Positions 45,198 through 55,267 of a DNA stretch of 64,000 bases are shown here, one piece after another. This DNA comes from Acinetobacter baumannii (GTDB taxonomy: Bacteria > Pseudomonadota > Gammaproteobacteria > Pseudomonadales > Moraxellaceae). The position numbers were made by a program, and so were the translations under genes. The DNA is taken from contig NZ_CP046654.1 of NCBI RefSeq assembly GCF_009759685.1, positions 3,348,001 through 3,412,000 on the forward strand, in the 5' to 3' direction. Below the pieces are notes generated by a model, which was given only the letters and a program-made list of their open reading frames with translations, was not told the DNA's origin and made no database searches. How positions within the stretch are numbered: position 1 is the stretch's first letter; each line of letters starts with the position of its first letter.

Positions 45198-46094
45198 TTG
45201 TTTGATCTAGACAGTAGATTATTAAATATTTTTTATCATATTTATCGGTTCAAAAGTGTTTCAATGGCTGCAGATGCCATTGGTTTGACACAGCCGAGCG
45301 TTAGTAATGGTCTAAACAAAATCCGCCAACATTTTAATGATCCTTTGTTTATTCGAGTCGGTAATGAAATGATTCCGACTGAACTGGCAAAGCAAATTTT
45401 TCCACTCATTAGCGAAGTTATTGATAAGGTTGAAAGCATTAATAATTTTAATGTGAACTTTGATCCGTTGACCTCAGATCAGTTGTTTACGATTGCGATG
45501 ACTGATGTATCTCATTTGGTTTTATTGCCGCAACTGACCAATTATTTAAAAGAAAAAGCTCCTTTGATTCGTTTAAATATTAGGCCGATTACACCAGAAA
45601 CTAGCTATCAAATGGCAAACGGTGAAATTGATCTAGCCATAGGTTTTTTACCGCAGTTAGAAGAAGGTTTTTATCAGCAGAAGTTTTTTCGTCAACACTA
45701 TGTCGTAATTAGCTCAAAAAGCCATCCACGTTTAGACCCAAATAATTTCACTTTAGAGGATTATATGCGTGAATCTCACATCGATATTGATGCGGGTATT
45801 GGGCATTATCACATTAAAAATGAGCTGCAGAATAAAGGGCTGGACCGAAATATTTTAATTCGCTTACCAAGTTATTTAGGTGTGGGATTGGTCGTTCAGG
45901 AAACAGATGCTATTGCCACTGTGCCATATTATTTAAGTCAGGTTTTATTGGTTAGAGAGAACTTACAGATTTTACCGGCACCGCTTGATTTTCCAACTTA
46001 TGATGTTAAGCAACATTGGCATATGTCTTGTCACCACAAGAGTAGCCATAAATGGTTCCGTCAAACCTGTTATGAACTATTTAAAACTGCTTAA
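45198..46094 (+). CDS. LysR-family regulator, NahR/NodD-type
   Basis: A 298-residue LysR-type regulator whose N-terminus (LDSRLLNIFYHIYRFKSVSM, AADAIGLTQPSVSNGLNKI, FNDPLFIRVGNEMIPT) follows the NahR/NodD/LeuO-like pattern, often regulators of aromatic or accessory catabolism. It starts with TTG, supported by GGAG six bases ahead. It converges on the thiolase gene; a bidirectional terminator separates them. The effector domain gives no substrate clue. Confidence 0.8.
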   Translation: MFDLDSRLLNIFYHIYRFKSVSMAADAIGLTQPSVSNGLNKIRQHFNDPLFIRVGNEMIPTELAKQIFPLISEVIDKVESINNFNVNFDPLTSDQLFTIAMTDVSHLVLLPQLTNYLKEKAPLIRLNIRPITPETSYQMANGEIDLAIGFLPQLEEGFYQQKFFRQHYVVISSKSHPRLDPNNFTLEDYMRESHIDIDAGIGHYHIKNELQNKGLDRNILIRLPSYLGVGLVVQETDAIATVPYYLSQVLLVRENLQILPAPLDFPTYDVKQHWHMSCHHKSSHKWFRQTCYELFKTA

Positions 46095-46109
46095 GAGTTT
46101 TAATTATAA

Positions 46110-46145
46110 AAAAGAAGATGTAAGAAAATCCTTACATCTTCTTTT
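46110..46145. terminator. Bidirectional terminator
   Basis: AAAAGAAGATGTAAG and CTTACATCTTCTTTT make a 15-bp perfect stem with a 6-base loop between the LysR and thiolase genes. Confidence 0.9.
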
Positions 46146-46154
46146 AATTTTAAA

Positions 46155-47327
46155 TTAAATTTCAATCGCAACGGCTGTTGCTTCACCACCACCAATACAA
46201 AGGGCAGCGACACCTTTCTTTTTACCTAAGCGTTTTAATGCATAAATAAGAGAAAGAATAATTCTTGAACCTGTAGCACCAATTGGATGGCCCAATGCAC
46301 ATGCACCACCATGGACGTTTACTTTTGCTTCATCAATTCCTAGCTCATGAATTGGTGCCATTGCCACCATTGCAAAAGCCTCATTAATTTCCCAAGCATC
46401 TACTTCATCAACAGACCAACCAGCACGCTCAAGTACTTTTTGAATTGCACTAATTGGAGCAATTGTGAATTCGCTTGGATGCTGAGAGTGAGTCGAAGTT
46501 GCCACAATTTTTGCTAAAGTATTTAACCCGTGACTTTGAGCATATTCTTCAGTGGTAAGTACTAATGCAGCAGCACCATCAGAAATAGAGCTTGAGTTAG
46601 CGGCTGTAATTGTGCCGTCCTTGCTAAAAGCAGGGCGTAAAGTCGGAATTTTCTCAAGATTTGCTTTTAATGGTTGCTCATCTTGATCAATAACTTCGAC
46701 ACCTTTACGGGTTTTTACTTCAACAGGAACAATCTCTTCTTTGAAATAACCTTCCGTAATCGCAGTTTGCGCTTTTTTAAGTGAAGAAATTGCAAAGTCA
46801 TCCATTTGCTCACGGGTAAAGCCTTTGGTATTTGCCATGTCTTGAGCAAAAGACCCCATTAAACGACCTGTTTCTGCATCTTCGAGGCCATCTAAAAACA
46901 TATGATCCTTAATTTCGCCGTGTCCCATACGATAACCACCGCGAGCTTTAGGCAAAATATAAGGTGCATTCGTCATAGATTCCATGCCGCCAGCCACAAT
47001 AATATTGGCACTGCCTGCTTTTAAGGTATCTGATGCCATTAACACCGCTTTCATTGCAGAGCCGCAAAGTTTATTAATGGTCACAGCTCCGACATGATCA
47101 GGCACGCCAGCTTTACGCATGGCTTGACGAGCAGGGCCTTGACCAATACCTGCACTGAGTACACAACCGAAAATCACTTCATCTACTTGTTCAGGCTTAA
47201 CACCTGCACGTTGGATCGATTCGCGGATGACAGCAGCGCCAAGTTCTGGAGCAGTTAGAGAAGATAAACTACCCTGAAAACCACCCATTGCAGTACGGCT
47301 ACCTGAAACTATAACAATTGAACTCAT
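46155..47327 (-). CDS. atoB: Acetyl-CoA acetyltransferase (thiolase)
   Basis: A 390-residue thiolase that splits acetoacetyl-CoA into two acetyl-CoA. It has the acyl-accepting cysteine in INKLCGSAMKAV, the NEAFA motif in WEINEAFAMVA and the C-terminal catalytic cysteine in ALCIGGGEATAVAIE, plus GGACALGHPIGATGSR. Length and motifs suit the acetoacetyl-CoA (biosynthetic-type) branch. It is the last gene of a minus-strand group scoA-scoB-atoE-atoB. Confidence 0.92.
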   Translation of the reverse strand: MSSIVIVSGSRTAMGGFQGSLSSLTAPELGAAVIRESIQRAGVKPEQVDEVIFGCVLSAGIGQGPARQAMRKAGVPDHVGAVTINKLCGSAMKAVLMASDTLKAGSANIIVAGGMESMTNAPYILPKARGGYRMGHGEIKDHMFLDGLEDAETGRLMGSFAQDMANTKGFTREQMDDFAISSLKKAQTAITEGYFKEEIVPVEVKTRKGVEVIDQDEQPLKANLEKIPTLRPAFSKDGTITAANSSSISDGAAALVLTTEEYAQSHGLNTLAKIVATSTHSQHPSEFTIAPISAIQKVLERAGWSVDEVDAWEINEAFAMVAMAPIHELGIDEAKVNVHGGACALGHPIGATGSRIILSLIYALKRLGKKKGVAALCIGGGEATAVAIEI

Positions 47328-47392
47328 CTTAATATCTCTTATTGGTGTATTTGCTAAATTTGCCTTTAGCCTAAACTAAAGGCGCCACTAAA

Positions 47393-48802
47393 TTAAAAAG
47401 TTGGAGGGGTATAGCTGAGCGTTCTACCAAAGAACCACAGCAAGAATAAAACTAAAGGAAAATGCACAACGAGCTGTGTCACTGTAAAACCAATCACATC
47501 TTTTGCTTTTAGTTTTAAAATGCCTAACATTGGAAGCATAAAGAATGGATTGATTAAGTTTGGTAAAGCTTCGGCTGCATTATAAATTTGTACAGACCAG
47601 CCTAAATGAACCTTTAAATCATTTGCTGCTTGCATAACATATGGGGCTTCAATAATCCATTTTCCACCACCTGAAGGTACAAAAAATCCAAGTACCGCAG
47701 AGTAAATTCCCATCACAATTGCAAAGGTTTCTTTTGAAGCGATTGAAACGAAAAATTCGGCAATATAATGTGACAGCGATAAGTCTTGGCTATTTAAAGC
47801 TTGGGTCATAATAAAGGCGATGCTTCCGTACAGTGGAAATTGGATTAAGATTCCCGATACTGCCGGAACTGCTTTTGCAACAGCATTTAAAAAGTTCCGT
47901 GGTGTGCCATGTAAAGCTAACCCAAGCATTAAAAACACGAAGTTGTAGGTGTTGAGACTTGAAATGGCAATGATGGGATTGCTTTTTGAAAATTCAAAAA
48001 ACATCCAGATTAAGCCTAAAACCACCACAATAATCGTTAAGATAGGCGAATTTTCTAACCAGTCACCTGGACGAGTAGATTTTGCTTCATTTGTTTTTTC
48101 TTCTTCAAATTGCACATCAAAACTATCAATGGTTTTAACGCTATTGCCTTTTGGGGCAGACCAATATGCAATAGCGATTGAAACAATCACTAAAATAATG
48201 GTCATTGCAATTGATTGCCAAAGGAAAATCGTTTCGGTAAATGGAATAACACCAGTCAGGTTATAAATTGACTCAGGTAAACTGGTTTTATTTGCCTGAA
48301 GCTGTGCTGCTGATGAACTAATTCCAAGAGCCCAAGTTGCACCCATACCAATGATTGCGGCTGCCGCAGCAGCACGATAATCCATATTCAGCTCTTTACG
48401 TTTTGCTAATGCAATCACTAAAAGTGCAGTAAGAATCGTACTTATTGCCCAATTGACTAGTGAAATTAATAAACTAACGGTTGCCACCAAAACAATAGCA
48501 CCACGTCCAGAACTTGGAATACGCGCCATTTTTTGGATCAGGAATTTTACGGGCTTAGATACAGAAACGACATAACCTACAATAATGAGCATAGTCATTT
48601 GCAGGGTAAAGGGAATAAGACTCCAGAAGCCATTACCAAATGAAGTCGCTACATCATGGATTGGAGCACCAATACCCAAGGCGGCAACAGAGACAATAAT
48701 GACGCCAAGCAGAGCAAAAATATATGAATCAGGAAACCATTTTTCAGACCAGTCACTAATCCGAAGAGCAAATCTTTCAAAAATTCCTTGCTGTTTTTCC
48801 AT
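47393..48802 (-). CDS. atoE: Short-chain fatty acid transporter AtoE
   Basis: A 469-residue membrane transporter of the AtoE/YfkC family with about 12 helices. I take the ATG at 48802 (MEKQQGIFERFALRI); an upstream in-frame ATG adds seven residues and cannot be ruled out. Motifs: WSEKWFPDSYIFALLG, VNWAISTILTALLVIALAKR, and FVPSGGGKWIIEAPYVMQAA, the conserved region of this family. Expected to import acetoacetate or short-chain fatty acids for the CoA transferase. Lies between scoB and the thiolase gene. Confidence 0.88.
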   Translation of the reverse strand: MEKQQGIFERFALRISDWSEKWFPDSYIFALLGVIIVSVAALGIGAPIHDVATSFGNGFWSLIPFTLQMTMLIIVGYVVSVSKPVKFLIQKMARIPSSGRGAIVLVATVSLLISLVNWAISTILTALLVIALAKRKELNMDYRAAAAAAIIGMGATWALGISSSAAQLQANKTSLPESIYNLTGVIPFTETIFLWQSIAMTIILVIVSIAIAYWSAPKGNSVKTIDSFDVQFEEEKTNEAKSTRPGDWLENSPILTIIVVVLGLIWMFFEFSKSNPIIAISSLNTYNFVFLMLGLALHGTPRNFLNAVAKAVPAVSGILIQFPLYGSIAFIMTQALNSQDLSLSHYIAEFFVSIASKETFAIVMGIYSAVLGFFVPSGGGKWIIEAPYVMQAANDLKVHLGWSVQIYNAAEALPNLINPFFMLPMLGILKLKAKDVIGFTVTQLVVHFPLVLFLLWFFGRTLSYTPPTF

Positions 48803-48918
48803 AGCTGAAAAAATCCTTCTCATTCTTATTTATAGACAGCACATCCGGTGCTTGATAGGGCTAAGACTCAAGCTCACTTACTAACTTGAGTCTTGTACAG
48901 CTAACTAAGCCTTAGAAT

Positions 48919-49560
48919 TTACGCGACTAAGGTTTTATAAAACTCGACACCTGTAGCAGCTTGAATTTGTTCGAGCGTTACGTCTTTAGCAAGTTCAATG
49001 AGCTCTACACCTTGTGGCGTAATATCCATTACGCCTAAGTCTGTAATCACGCGGTGAACAACACCTTTACCTGTTAAAGGCAAACTACAGTTTTTCACGA
49101 TTTTTGGTGTACCGTCTTTTGCGCAGTGTTCCATTAGAACAACAACTTTTTGAACACCAACAACCAAGTCCATTGCACCGCCCATACCTTTGACTTTTTT
49201 ACCCGGAATCATCCAGTTCGCTAAGTCTCCTTTTTCAGAAACTTCCATTGCACCTAAAATTGCAATGTTGACATGGCCACCACGAATCATGGCAAAAGAT
49301 TCTGAGCTTGAGAAAAAGGCTGCACCAGGGCGAGCAGTAACCGTTTGTTTGCCGGCATTAATTAAATCGGCATCGACAGTTTCTTCAGTCGGGAATTCAC
49401 CAATACCTAATAAGCCATTTTCAGATTGAAGCCAAACATTAATATTCTCAGGAATATAATTGGCAACAAGGGTAGGTAAGCCAATACCTAAATTGACATA
49501 AAAACCATCTTCAAGTTCTTTTGCAGCACGTTGTGCCATTTCATTACGTGACCAAGCCAT
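48919..49560 (-). CDS. scoB: 3-Oxoacid CoA-transferase subunit B
   Basis: Beta subunit of succinyl-CoA:3-oxoacid CoA-transferase, 213 residues. The catalytic glutamate is in [12 protein letters not shown] near residue 43, with [18 protein letters not shown] ahead and the GGAMDLVVG motif downstream. It starts one base after scoA ends. Together they convert acetoacetate to acetoacetyl-CoA using succinyl-CoA. Confidence 0.93.
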   Translation of the reverse strand: MAWSRNEMAQRAAKELEDGFYVNLGIGLPTLVANYIPENINVWLQSENGLLGIGEFPTEETVDADLINAGKQTVTARPGAAFFSSSESFAMIRGGHVNIAILGAMEVSEKGDLANWMIPGKKVKGMGGAMDLVVGVQKVVVLMEHCAKDGTPKIVKNCSLPLTGKGVVHRVITDLGVMDITPQGVELIELAKDVTLEQIQAATGVEFYKTLVA

Positions 49561-49561
49561 T

Positions 49562-50266
49562 TTATACTGCCTCCGTGCTTAAAGTTTTATGCTCAATGCG
49601 TTTTTCAGGTGATGCGTTTAATACAATGCGGTTCACATATATACCTGGTAAATGGATTTCATCCGGATCCAATTCACCAATTTCAACCACCTGTTCAACT
49701 TCTGCAATTGTAATTTTTCCAGCCATTGCGCATTCGGGATTAAAATTCTGAGCAGTTTTACGAAATACTAAATTACCTGCCTTGTCTGCCTTATATGCTT
49801 TAACAAGAGCTACATCGGCTGTTAAAGATTCTTCTAAAATGTAATTTTTGCCGTTAAAAATACGTTCTTCTTTACCTTCAGCAATGAGTGTACCTACACC
49901 AGTTTGTGTATAAAATGCTGGAATTCCAGCACCTCCAGCACGTAACTTTTCAGCTAAGGTGCCTTGTGGGGTTAGTTCAACTTCTAATTCACCATTTAAA
50001 TATTGGCGCTCGAATTCTTTATTTTCACCCACATAAGAAGAGATCATTTTTTTGATCTGTTTGGTTTGAAGCAATATACCTAAACCAAAATCATCTACAC
50101 CTGCGTTATTCGAAATACATGTGAGACCAGTCACACCACTTTGCTTAACTGCAACAATTAGTTTTTCCGGAATTCCACACAAACCAAAACCACCAACAGC
50201 AAGTGTTTGATTGTCTGCAATTACATCTTTCAGTGCTGCCTCTGCGTTGGCATAAACTTTATTCAT
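49562..50266 (-). CDS. scoA: 3-Oxoacid CoA-transferase subunit A
   Basis: Alpha subunit, 234 residues, with the CoA-binding [13 protein letters not shown] and the SCOT-type stretch [20 protein letters not shown], which distinguishes ScoA from Ato[19 protein letters not shown] follows. First gene of the scoA-scoB-atoE-atoB group; the 245 bases upstream to the LysR gene carry its promoter. Confidence 0.93.
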   Translation of the reverse strand: MNKVYANAEAALKDVIADNQTLAVGGFGLCGIPEKLIVAVKQSGVTGLTCISNNAGVDDFGLGILLQTKQIKKMISSYVGENKEFERQYLNGELEVELTPQGTLAEKLRAGGAGIPAFYTQTGVGTLIAEGKEERIFNGKNYILEESLTADVALVKAYKADKAGNLVFRKTAQNFNPECAMAGKITIAEVEQVVEIGELDPDEIHLPGIYVNRIVLNASPEKRIEHKTLSTEAV

Positions 50267-50511
50267 TCTGTTGTTTTCCTATATCCCTTAGTGTTTCTAG
50301 TTTTAGCATCACATTTTGTGTTATAGAAGTTAATTTTTTTAAATGATTAATAAGTATAATCAATGAATAATATCAAATTAAGAACAAAACTTAAGACGCA
50401 TACAAGCTAAAAAATTTAAAAATTACTCTGCAACATATTGAAACTTATAAAAATTAAAGAATTTAACTTATCCATAAGCTTAACTTATACTAAAAGACAA
50501 TCTTTAATTTT

Positions 50512-51393
50512 TTAAAATTTATATTGAACCAGTGCCTCAATAAATTGAGCAGAAATATTTGAAATTTCAAAGTTCTTTTTATAAACAATTCCTACTGTTT
50601 TATGAATGGCTTCATCTTTTAAATCAATCAGAACGTTATGTTCTTTATCAATGTGTTTAGCAAAATGCCTTGGAATTGCACTTACCCCAATTCCATAAGC
50701 AACGAAACTTGAAAGAGATGAAATTTGGTGGCATTCAACTTTTAAATCGAGCGTTATATTATTTCGCAAACAATTTTGCTCAACTAAATATCGAACAATT
50801 GAGGGTTTTTGCAAGGTTACAAATGGATTTGAACAAAGCTCATGCCATGTAATAGAAGATGATTGAGCGAGGGGGTGACTCTTAGGTAATAGAGCTAAGA
50901 AGTCTTCTTCAAACAACGGTTTAAACTCTAAACCTTCGGTGAGATCAGGTTCAAAACAAATACCAAGCTCAAAAATACCATCTTGTACTTTTTCTATAAT
51001 GGTCTCATTTGGAATATCGTGAATTGAAAAATTAAGATTGGGATGGACGGCTAAAAATTGATGAATCACCTCTGGCAAAATTGCATGGGTCACAAAGGGC
51101 ATTGAGGCAATACTTAATGTTCCACGATTGAGCTTAAACCGTTGTTTAACATCGTTCTCCATTTCATCCCAATTGGCAAGGAGTTTTTTTGCATATGGAA
51201 TGAGCGATTTGCCTTCTTGGGTAAGCTCAACACGGCGTGTATTACGGTTAAAGAGCTTTCCGCCTAATTCTTCCTCTAAGCTTTTAATGGTGAGACTTAA
51301 AGCAGACTGGCTGAGATGTAACTCTAAAGAAGCATTGGCATAGTTGAGTGTACGCGCAAGGGCCAAAAAAGCTTTTAGTTGTTTAAGCGTCAT
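50512..51393 (-). CDS. LysR-family regulator, probable regulator of the sco genes
   Basis: A 293-residue LysR-type regulator: helix-turn-helix AFLALARTLNYANASLELHL, SQSALSLTIKSLEEELGGKL and a C-terminal effector domain. It lies immediately upstream of scoA on the same strand (245 bases). Position suggests control of acetoacetate or butyrate use; that link is inference. Confidence 0.82.
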   Translation of the reverse strand: MTLKQLKAFLALARTLNYANASLELHLSQSALSLTIKSLEEELGGKLFNRNTRRVELTQEGKSLIPYAKKLLANWDEMENDVKQRFKLNRGTLSIASMPFVTHAILPEVIHQFLAVHPNLNFSIHDIPNETIIEKVQDGIFELGICFEPDLTEGLEFKPLFEEDFLALLPKSHPLAQSSSITWHELCSNPFVTLQKPSIVRYLVEQNCLRNNITLDLKVECHQISSLSSFVAYGIGVSAIPRHFAKHIDKEHNVLIDLKDEAIHKTVGIVYKKNFEISNISAQFIEALVQYKF

Positions 51394-51540
51394 TTCTTTC
51401 CTTTAAATTACTCAACTTACCTAGAAGAGTAATTTATACGAAAATTTACCTAATATGATGTTTTTTGACAAAAAATTATGAAAAATAAAAATCATGGACT
51501 TATTTAACAGAGAGCCAGAAATAAATGTAAAAATCTTGAA

Positions 51541-51948
51541 TTACTTTAATAAATTGTCCCAACAAAACTCGTCTCTATTATTAGAAAAATATATAAACAC
51601 GCCAATTACATGGAAAAACAAATAACCTAGCCAAATTGCTTGAGGAGCAACTTTCAAGCCTTCTAATAAAACAGTTGTTGAATAGATTGCCAATAAAAAG
51701 GTGAAGAGAATGACGTATGTAGTACTCACTACAAATTTATATTTCGGTGCTAGATGAGGGATTTTATAACCAATAAGAATTTGCATCCCGCAATTTATGA
51801 TCAATGAAATTATACCTACAAAGACTTGTGGCATATTTAGAGATGTTAAAGAGAGTTGCGTAATTATAAAAATAGCTTGCCACAGTACAAACATCCCCAA
51901 AGGATACAGTATAAATTTAATCCACATCATATTTTGTTTTCTTATCAA
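51541..51948 (-). CDS. Small hypothetical membrane protein
   Basis: I do not recognise this 135-residue protein. It has four predicted membrane helices (FILYPLGMFVLWQAIFII; VFVGIISLIINCGMQILIG; VVSTTYVILFTFLLAIYST; AIWLGYLFFHVIGVFIYF). A start at the internal double Met (residue 7) is possible. AT-rich and isolated, with no operon partner. Might be an accessory gene acquired together with the lipoprotein genes that follow. Confidence 0.55.
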   Translation of the reverse strand: MIRKQNMMWIKFILYPLGMFVLWQAIFIITQLSLTSLNMPQVFVGIISLIINCGMQILIGYKIPHLAPKYKFVVSTTYVILFTFLLAIYSTTVLLEGLKVAPQAIWLGYLFFHVIGVFIYFSNNRDEFCWDNLLK

Positions 51949-52127
51949 TATTTTACTTCGCTATTGTATTAAATATTTTAAATTAAATAAATATTATTTT
52001 TTCAAAATTTATTTTCCAAAAATATCAAGATATAAAGTCATTCTAATTTCAATTAATATATCTATGAATTTTTAAATTCTTTAAAATTTAATGTAAAAGA
52101 TAAATAAGTTATATAAGGGTATAATTG

Positions 52128-52955
52128 ATGAATAAAACTATTCTTGGCTTAATGGTAGTACCACTTGTATTGAGTGGATGTATAAAAAAAGCAGAGGAAA
52201 AACCAACAGAAAAAACGGAAAAAACCTCTACTATAAAAGCAACTGAACAGCCTCCAAAAGAAGAAAATATAATTCCTGCTATGCTAGTACGTAATTTTCT
52301 TGTGAAGTTTCAACAACCCAAAATTTGTGCTCCAAATCCAGATGTTGATGGAATTGTATGTACCTCTAAAGAAGCGATTGCACTTAAAAGTAATATTGAA
52401 TGGATTGATCAAGTAATCGATAAGGAAATCCGTAAAGATTATGCAGATGCTCTTACACCTCCTTCAGAAAAGCAAAAGCAACTAAATCAAACCCAAGCTG
52501 AAGGGTTTAATAACTGGTCACAGAGTGTGGTTTATCGCTTTAATGGACAGTTTGGCCAATATGTGCAAATTTCGAAAGTAAGTTCAGAATATTCTGGCGG
52601 GGCTCATGGTATAGCAACTTTTGAAGATTATATTTTTGACTTAAAAAGTAAAAAACGCATTGAATTAAAAGATATTGTTATCAATGGAAAGATGAATGCG
52701 CTTAAAGAAGAATTGTGGAAACAATACGGATATTGGTGTCAAGAAAAAGATATGCAGCCTTATATTAGTAAAGAAGACTTTAAAGTAAGTGAAAATTTCT
52801 ATATTAATCAATCAGGCGGGATTACATTTGATTTTCAGCTTTACGAATTGGCTCCATATGCTGCAGGTCCTGTGAGTTTAGAACTCTCTGATACAGATCA
52901 ACTGATAAAATCAGATTTTTTACCGCCAATGCCTACTTTAAAAACTGAAATGTAA
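52128..52955 (+). CDS. Lipoprotein with DUF4163/DUF3298 (RsiV-like) domains
   Basis: A 275-residue lipoprotein: signal helix ending in the lipobox LSGC (Cys17), a Lys/Thr/Glu-rich linker (about 18-45), then a globular domain with YVQISKVSSEYSGGAHGIAT and FDLKSKKRIELKDIV, the pattern of DUF3298 domains, as in the RsiV lysozyme-sensing anti-sigma factor and in uncharacterised lipoproteins. I start it at the ATG at 52128 with AAGGG eight bases ahead; a TTG three bases earlier is in frame. Attached to the periplasmic face of a membrane. Function unknown; inhibition of or binding to a cell-wall hydrolase is possible. Confidence 0.68.
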   Translation: MNKTILGLMVVPLVLSGCIKKAEEKPTEKTEKTSTIKATEQPPKEENIIPAMLVRNFLVKFQQPKICAPNPDVDGIVCTSKEAIALKSNIEWIDQVIDKEIRKDYADALTPPSEKQKQLNQTQAEGFNNWSQSVVYRFNGQFGQYVQISKVSSEYSGGAHGIATFEDYIFDLKSKKRIELKDIVINGKMNALKEELWKQYGYWCQEKDMQPYISKEDFKVSENFYINQSGGITFDFQLYELAPYAAGPVSLELSDTDQLIKSDFLPPMPTLKTEM

Positions 52956-53157
52956 AAATAACTCCTGCCTAATCCGATAAAGATAGTAGAGCAAAATTTT
53001 TATATTAATTTACAATCTCTAGTAAATGGTAATAGTCACAATGGCACAGAATTTTTTGAGGAAGAGGATTATTTGGAGTCTCTATTAAAGAGCCCTGTGA
53101 AGACAGAACTCACTATTTATGTAACACAGAAGATTTTGAGTTTTTGATTATCTCAAC

Positions 53158-53559
53158 TTATTTCTTGGTGGCTATTGCTGCTAATAGAAGCCCTCCACTT
53201 AAAGCAATATGTTCTAATACAATTTGGAAATCCTGAGTTCTTTGTGGTTCAGCTAATTTCCAAAAAGGATGTCCAATAGGAATACAAAGTAAAGTGAAAA
53301 TGGCTAGTATTCCTGCACCCAACCATGTAAGCCCTGCAAAATTTGAAATAAGTAGAATTGATCCTATAAGTTGAATGGCTATAGTTGCAAAAGCAAATAA
53401 TTCAGGAAGTGGTAAATTTGCTCCAATCATTTCATTAACAACAGTATCAAAGTTAAACACACCAAAAATACCAGCGATTAAAAAGAATGAAGATAAAACT
53501 ATTCGCCCAATAACTAATGTGTAATTACTTGATAAAGTATTATGAATTAAGGATGCCAT
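53158..53559 (-). CDS. DoxX-family membrane protein
   Basis: A 133-residue protein of the DoxX family with four membrane helices (IGRIVLSSFFLIAGIFGVFNF at the N-terminus, FAFATIAIQLIGSILLISNFAG, GLTWLGAGILAIFTLLCIPIG, and a C-terminal helix). DoxX proteins in bacteria are often linked to thiol or electrophile stress; the specific role is unknown. Divergent from a TetR gene with a perfect palindrome between, so it is most likely that regulator's target. Confidence 0.82.
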   Translation of the reverse strand: MASLIHNTLSSNYTLVIGRIVLSSFFLIAGIFGVFNFDTVVNEMIGANLPLPELFAFATIAIQLIGSILLISNFAGLTWLGAGILAIFTLLCIPIGHPFWKLAEPQRTQDFQIVLEHIALSGGLLLAAIATKK

Positions 53560-53584
53560 AAGAAGATTATTCCTATATAGAGTT

Positions 53585-53606
53585 GATGGTAATGATCGTT
53601 ACCATC
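53585..53606. promoter_or_regulatory. TetR-type operator between the DoxX and TetR genes
   Basis: GATGGTAA-TGATCG-TTACCATC: perfect 8-bp arms and a 6-base centre, 22 bases in all, 25 bases before the DoxX start. A half-copy ATGGTAA lies at 53619-53625. The symmetry and position fit autoregulation and repression of the DoxX gene. Confidence 0.75.
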
Positions 53607-53668
53607 ATACTTTTGTACATGGTAATGTCAAGAACCATGGCACGCCTTTTATTTTGTAGGAAAGAATT

Positions 53669-54283
53669 GTGATAAGTGAAAGTACCAAAACCAATCAAAT
53701 TGATAATAAAAATCGCCTTATAATTCAAACAGTAGGTGATCTTTTTCTAGAGTATGGTTACTCAAGAGTTTCTATTAATTTAATTATTTCCAAGATCGGG
53801 GGGTCTAAAAGAGATCTATATGCTCAGTTTGGTGATAAGGAGGGGCTTTTTAGGAGTGTGATTGCGGATGTGTGCCAGCAAGTACTTGATCCACTAAAAG
53901 CCTTACCAGTAGAAGGTGGCTCAATTGAGCAAGCTCTTACTTCTTTTGGAAGAATATTTTTATCAGTACTTTTATCTTCTCGCGTAATTGCTTTACAGAA
54001 ACTGGTACTTTCAGAAGCGACTCGTTATCCAGAGTTTGCAAAAACATTTGTACAATTAGGTCCAGTTAGTGCATATAACTTAGCAGCAGAACTTTTAATG
54101 AAAAGGGCTGAGGTTGGGGAGATAAGAGTTTCAAAACCGAAAGTCATGGGTGCTTTATTTTGCGATATGCTCATCTCAGATCTACAATTTAAAATTATAT
54201 CTGGTGAAATAGTTACTGATAGTCAAATAGATGAACGTGTTGAAATGGCAGTTTTAACTTTCCTAAATGGTATAAAAAGCTAA
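53669..54283 (+). CDS. TetR-family regulator
   Basis: A 204-residue TetR-type repressor: helix-turn-helix near residues 18-60 (VGDLFLEYGYSRVSINLIIS, KIGGSKRDLYAQFGDKEGLF) and a helical ligand-binding domain (TetR_C-like). It starts with GTG, preceded by AGGAAAG. Together with the divergent DoxX gene it forms a compact two-gene unit. Ligand unknown. Confidence 0.85.
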   Translation: MISESTKTNQIDNKNRLIIQTVGDLFLEYGYSRVSINLIISKIGGSKRDLYAQFGDKEGLFRSVIADVCQQVLDPLKALPVEGGSIEQALTSFGRIFLSVLLSSRVIALQKLVLSEATRYPEFAKTFVQLGPVSAYNLAAELLMKRAEVGEIRVSKPKVMGALFCDMLISDLQFKIISGEIVTDSQIDERVEMAVLTFLNGIKS

Positions 54284-54384
54284 AGTTCGGTTCAACTGAG
54301 CGAATACACTTGCGCAAAATCCGTAAAATTAATGAACAAGATCTGAAATGTTAAATTTTACACATTATTAAAGTGGATAATATC

Positions 54385-54801
54385 ATGAAAAAAAACATTT
54401 TTTTAGCTTTAGTTCTGGGCTTAGTTGGGTGCTCAACAGCTCCAGTTGTTCCGAATACAGCAAAACCGATACCTAATGAGAGAGTGTACAATCAGAACTA
54501 TTTAAAGAAACAGTCTCCTGAACAAGCAAAAGTTACTTTTTCACGAGATAAAGGTTTTCTAGGATCTGGTTGTACTCATGATATGTATGTAAATAACGAA
54601 AAAGTATTTTCAATTCGCTCAAACGAAATAGCTACAATTTATCTTGAGCCTACATATTATATCTTTAGATTAGAAACTGGTGGGGGAATGTGCCCAAATA
54701 TTGCCACTTCTCAAGAAACAGAAGTCAAATCAGGGGCAGAGATAGAATATCGAATTTTACTTCCATCTGACTTTAATTTAAGACTAACTCGAATGAAATA
54801 A
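54385..54801 (+). CDS. Small lipoprotein, DUF2846-like
   Basis: A 138-residue lipoprotein with signal helix and lipobox LVGC (Cys16). The mature part is beta-rich with FSRDKGFLGSGCTHDMYVNN and TYYIFRLETGGGMCPNI, a pattern like DUF2846-type lipoproteins; two mature cysteines may pair. The start is the ATG at 54385, four codons into a longer GTG-initiated frame, because the signal peptide begins there. Function unknown. A weak terminator follows. Confidence 0.58.
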   Translation: MKKNIFLALVLGLVGCSTAPVVPNTAKPIPNERVYNQNYLKKQSPEQAKVTFSRDKGFLGSGCTHDMYVNNEKVFSIRSNEIATIYLEPTYYIFRLETGGGMCPNIATSQETEVKSGAEIEYRILLPSDFNLRLTRMK

Positions 54802-55267
54802 GAGAGTAAGATCTTTTGTCTAAAGCAAACAAGCAATATCAGATTTTAATTAAACTCACTCGTCATTAGGTGGGTTTTTCTTATTCGCTAATAGATTATT
54901 GATCTCAACTAACAAAATATTTATTAAATTAATTTATAAAATATATTATTCAATTGGCTTTATTAAATAATATAGAAACATTAATTTAATTTACTCAATA
55001 ATTAACAAGTTTTATAAAACAATAATATTTTTTTAATAATTAAATTTTACCAAGAGAGCCAAATAAGCGCTTGTATTTTATTGGTATTTAAAAATTTCAA
55101 TAAATTACATTGTTTTTAAATATTTTAGTGATATTTTATTTTTAAGCTCATTTACCTATTACCATCCATAGATATTGTGATTTTTATCATTATAGGTTTG
55201 GGATAACCTAAATATCTTTTGGTAATTTTATTGAACCTAATATCTATTCTTTAGGGAGAAAGAATAT
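54802..55267. other. AT-rich gap upstream of the GntP permease gene
   Basis: A 466-base low-GC region. It holds a terminator for the lipoprotein gene and a long AT tract without ORFs. TTGG-TAATTTTA-TTGAA near 55219-55235 resembles a -24/-12 element but lacks the GC. The permease ribosome site is AGGGAGAA. Confidence 0.4.
54852..54880 (+). terminator. Probable terminator after the lipoprotein gene
   Basis: AAACTCACT pairs with AGGTGGGTTT using G-T pairs, loop of 7, followed by five T. Confidence 0.6.

Noticed and set aside
55219..55235. -24/-12 element before the GntP permease gene
   Set aside because: The -12 position reads TTGAA, lacking the essential GC.
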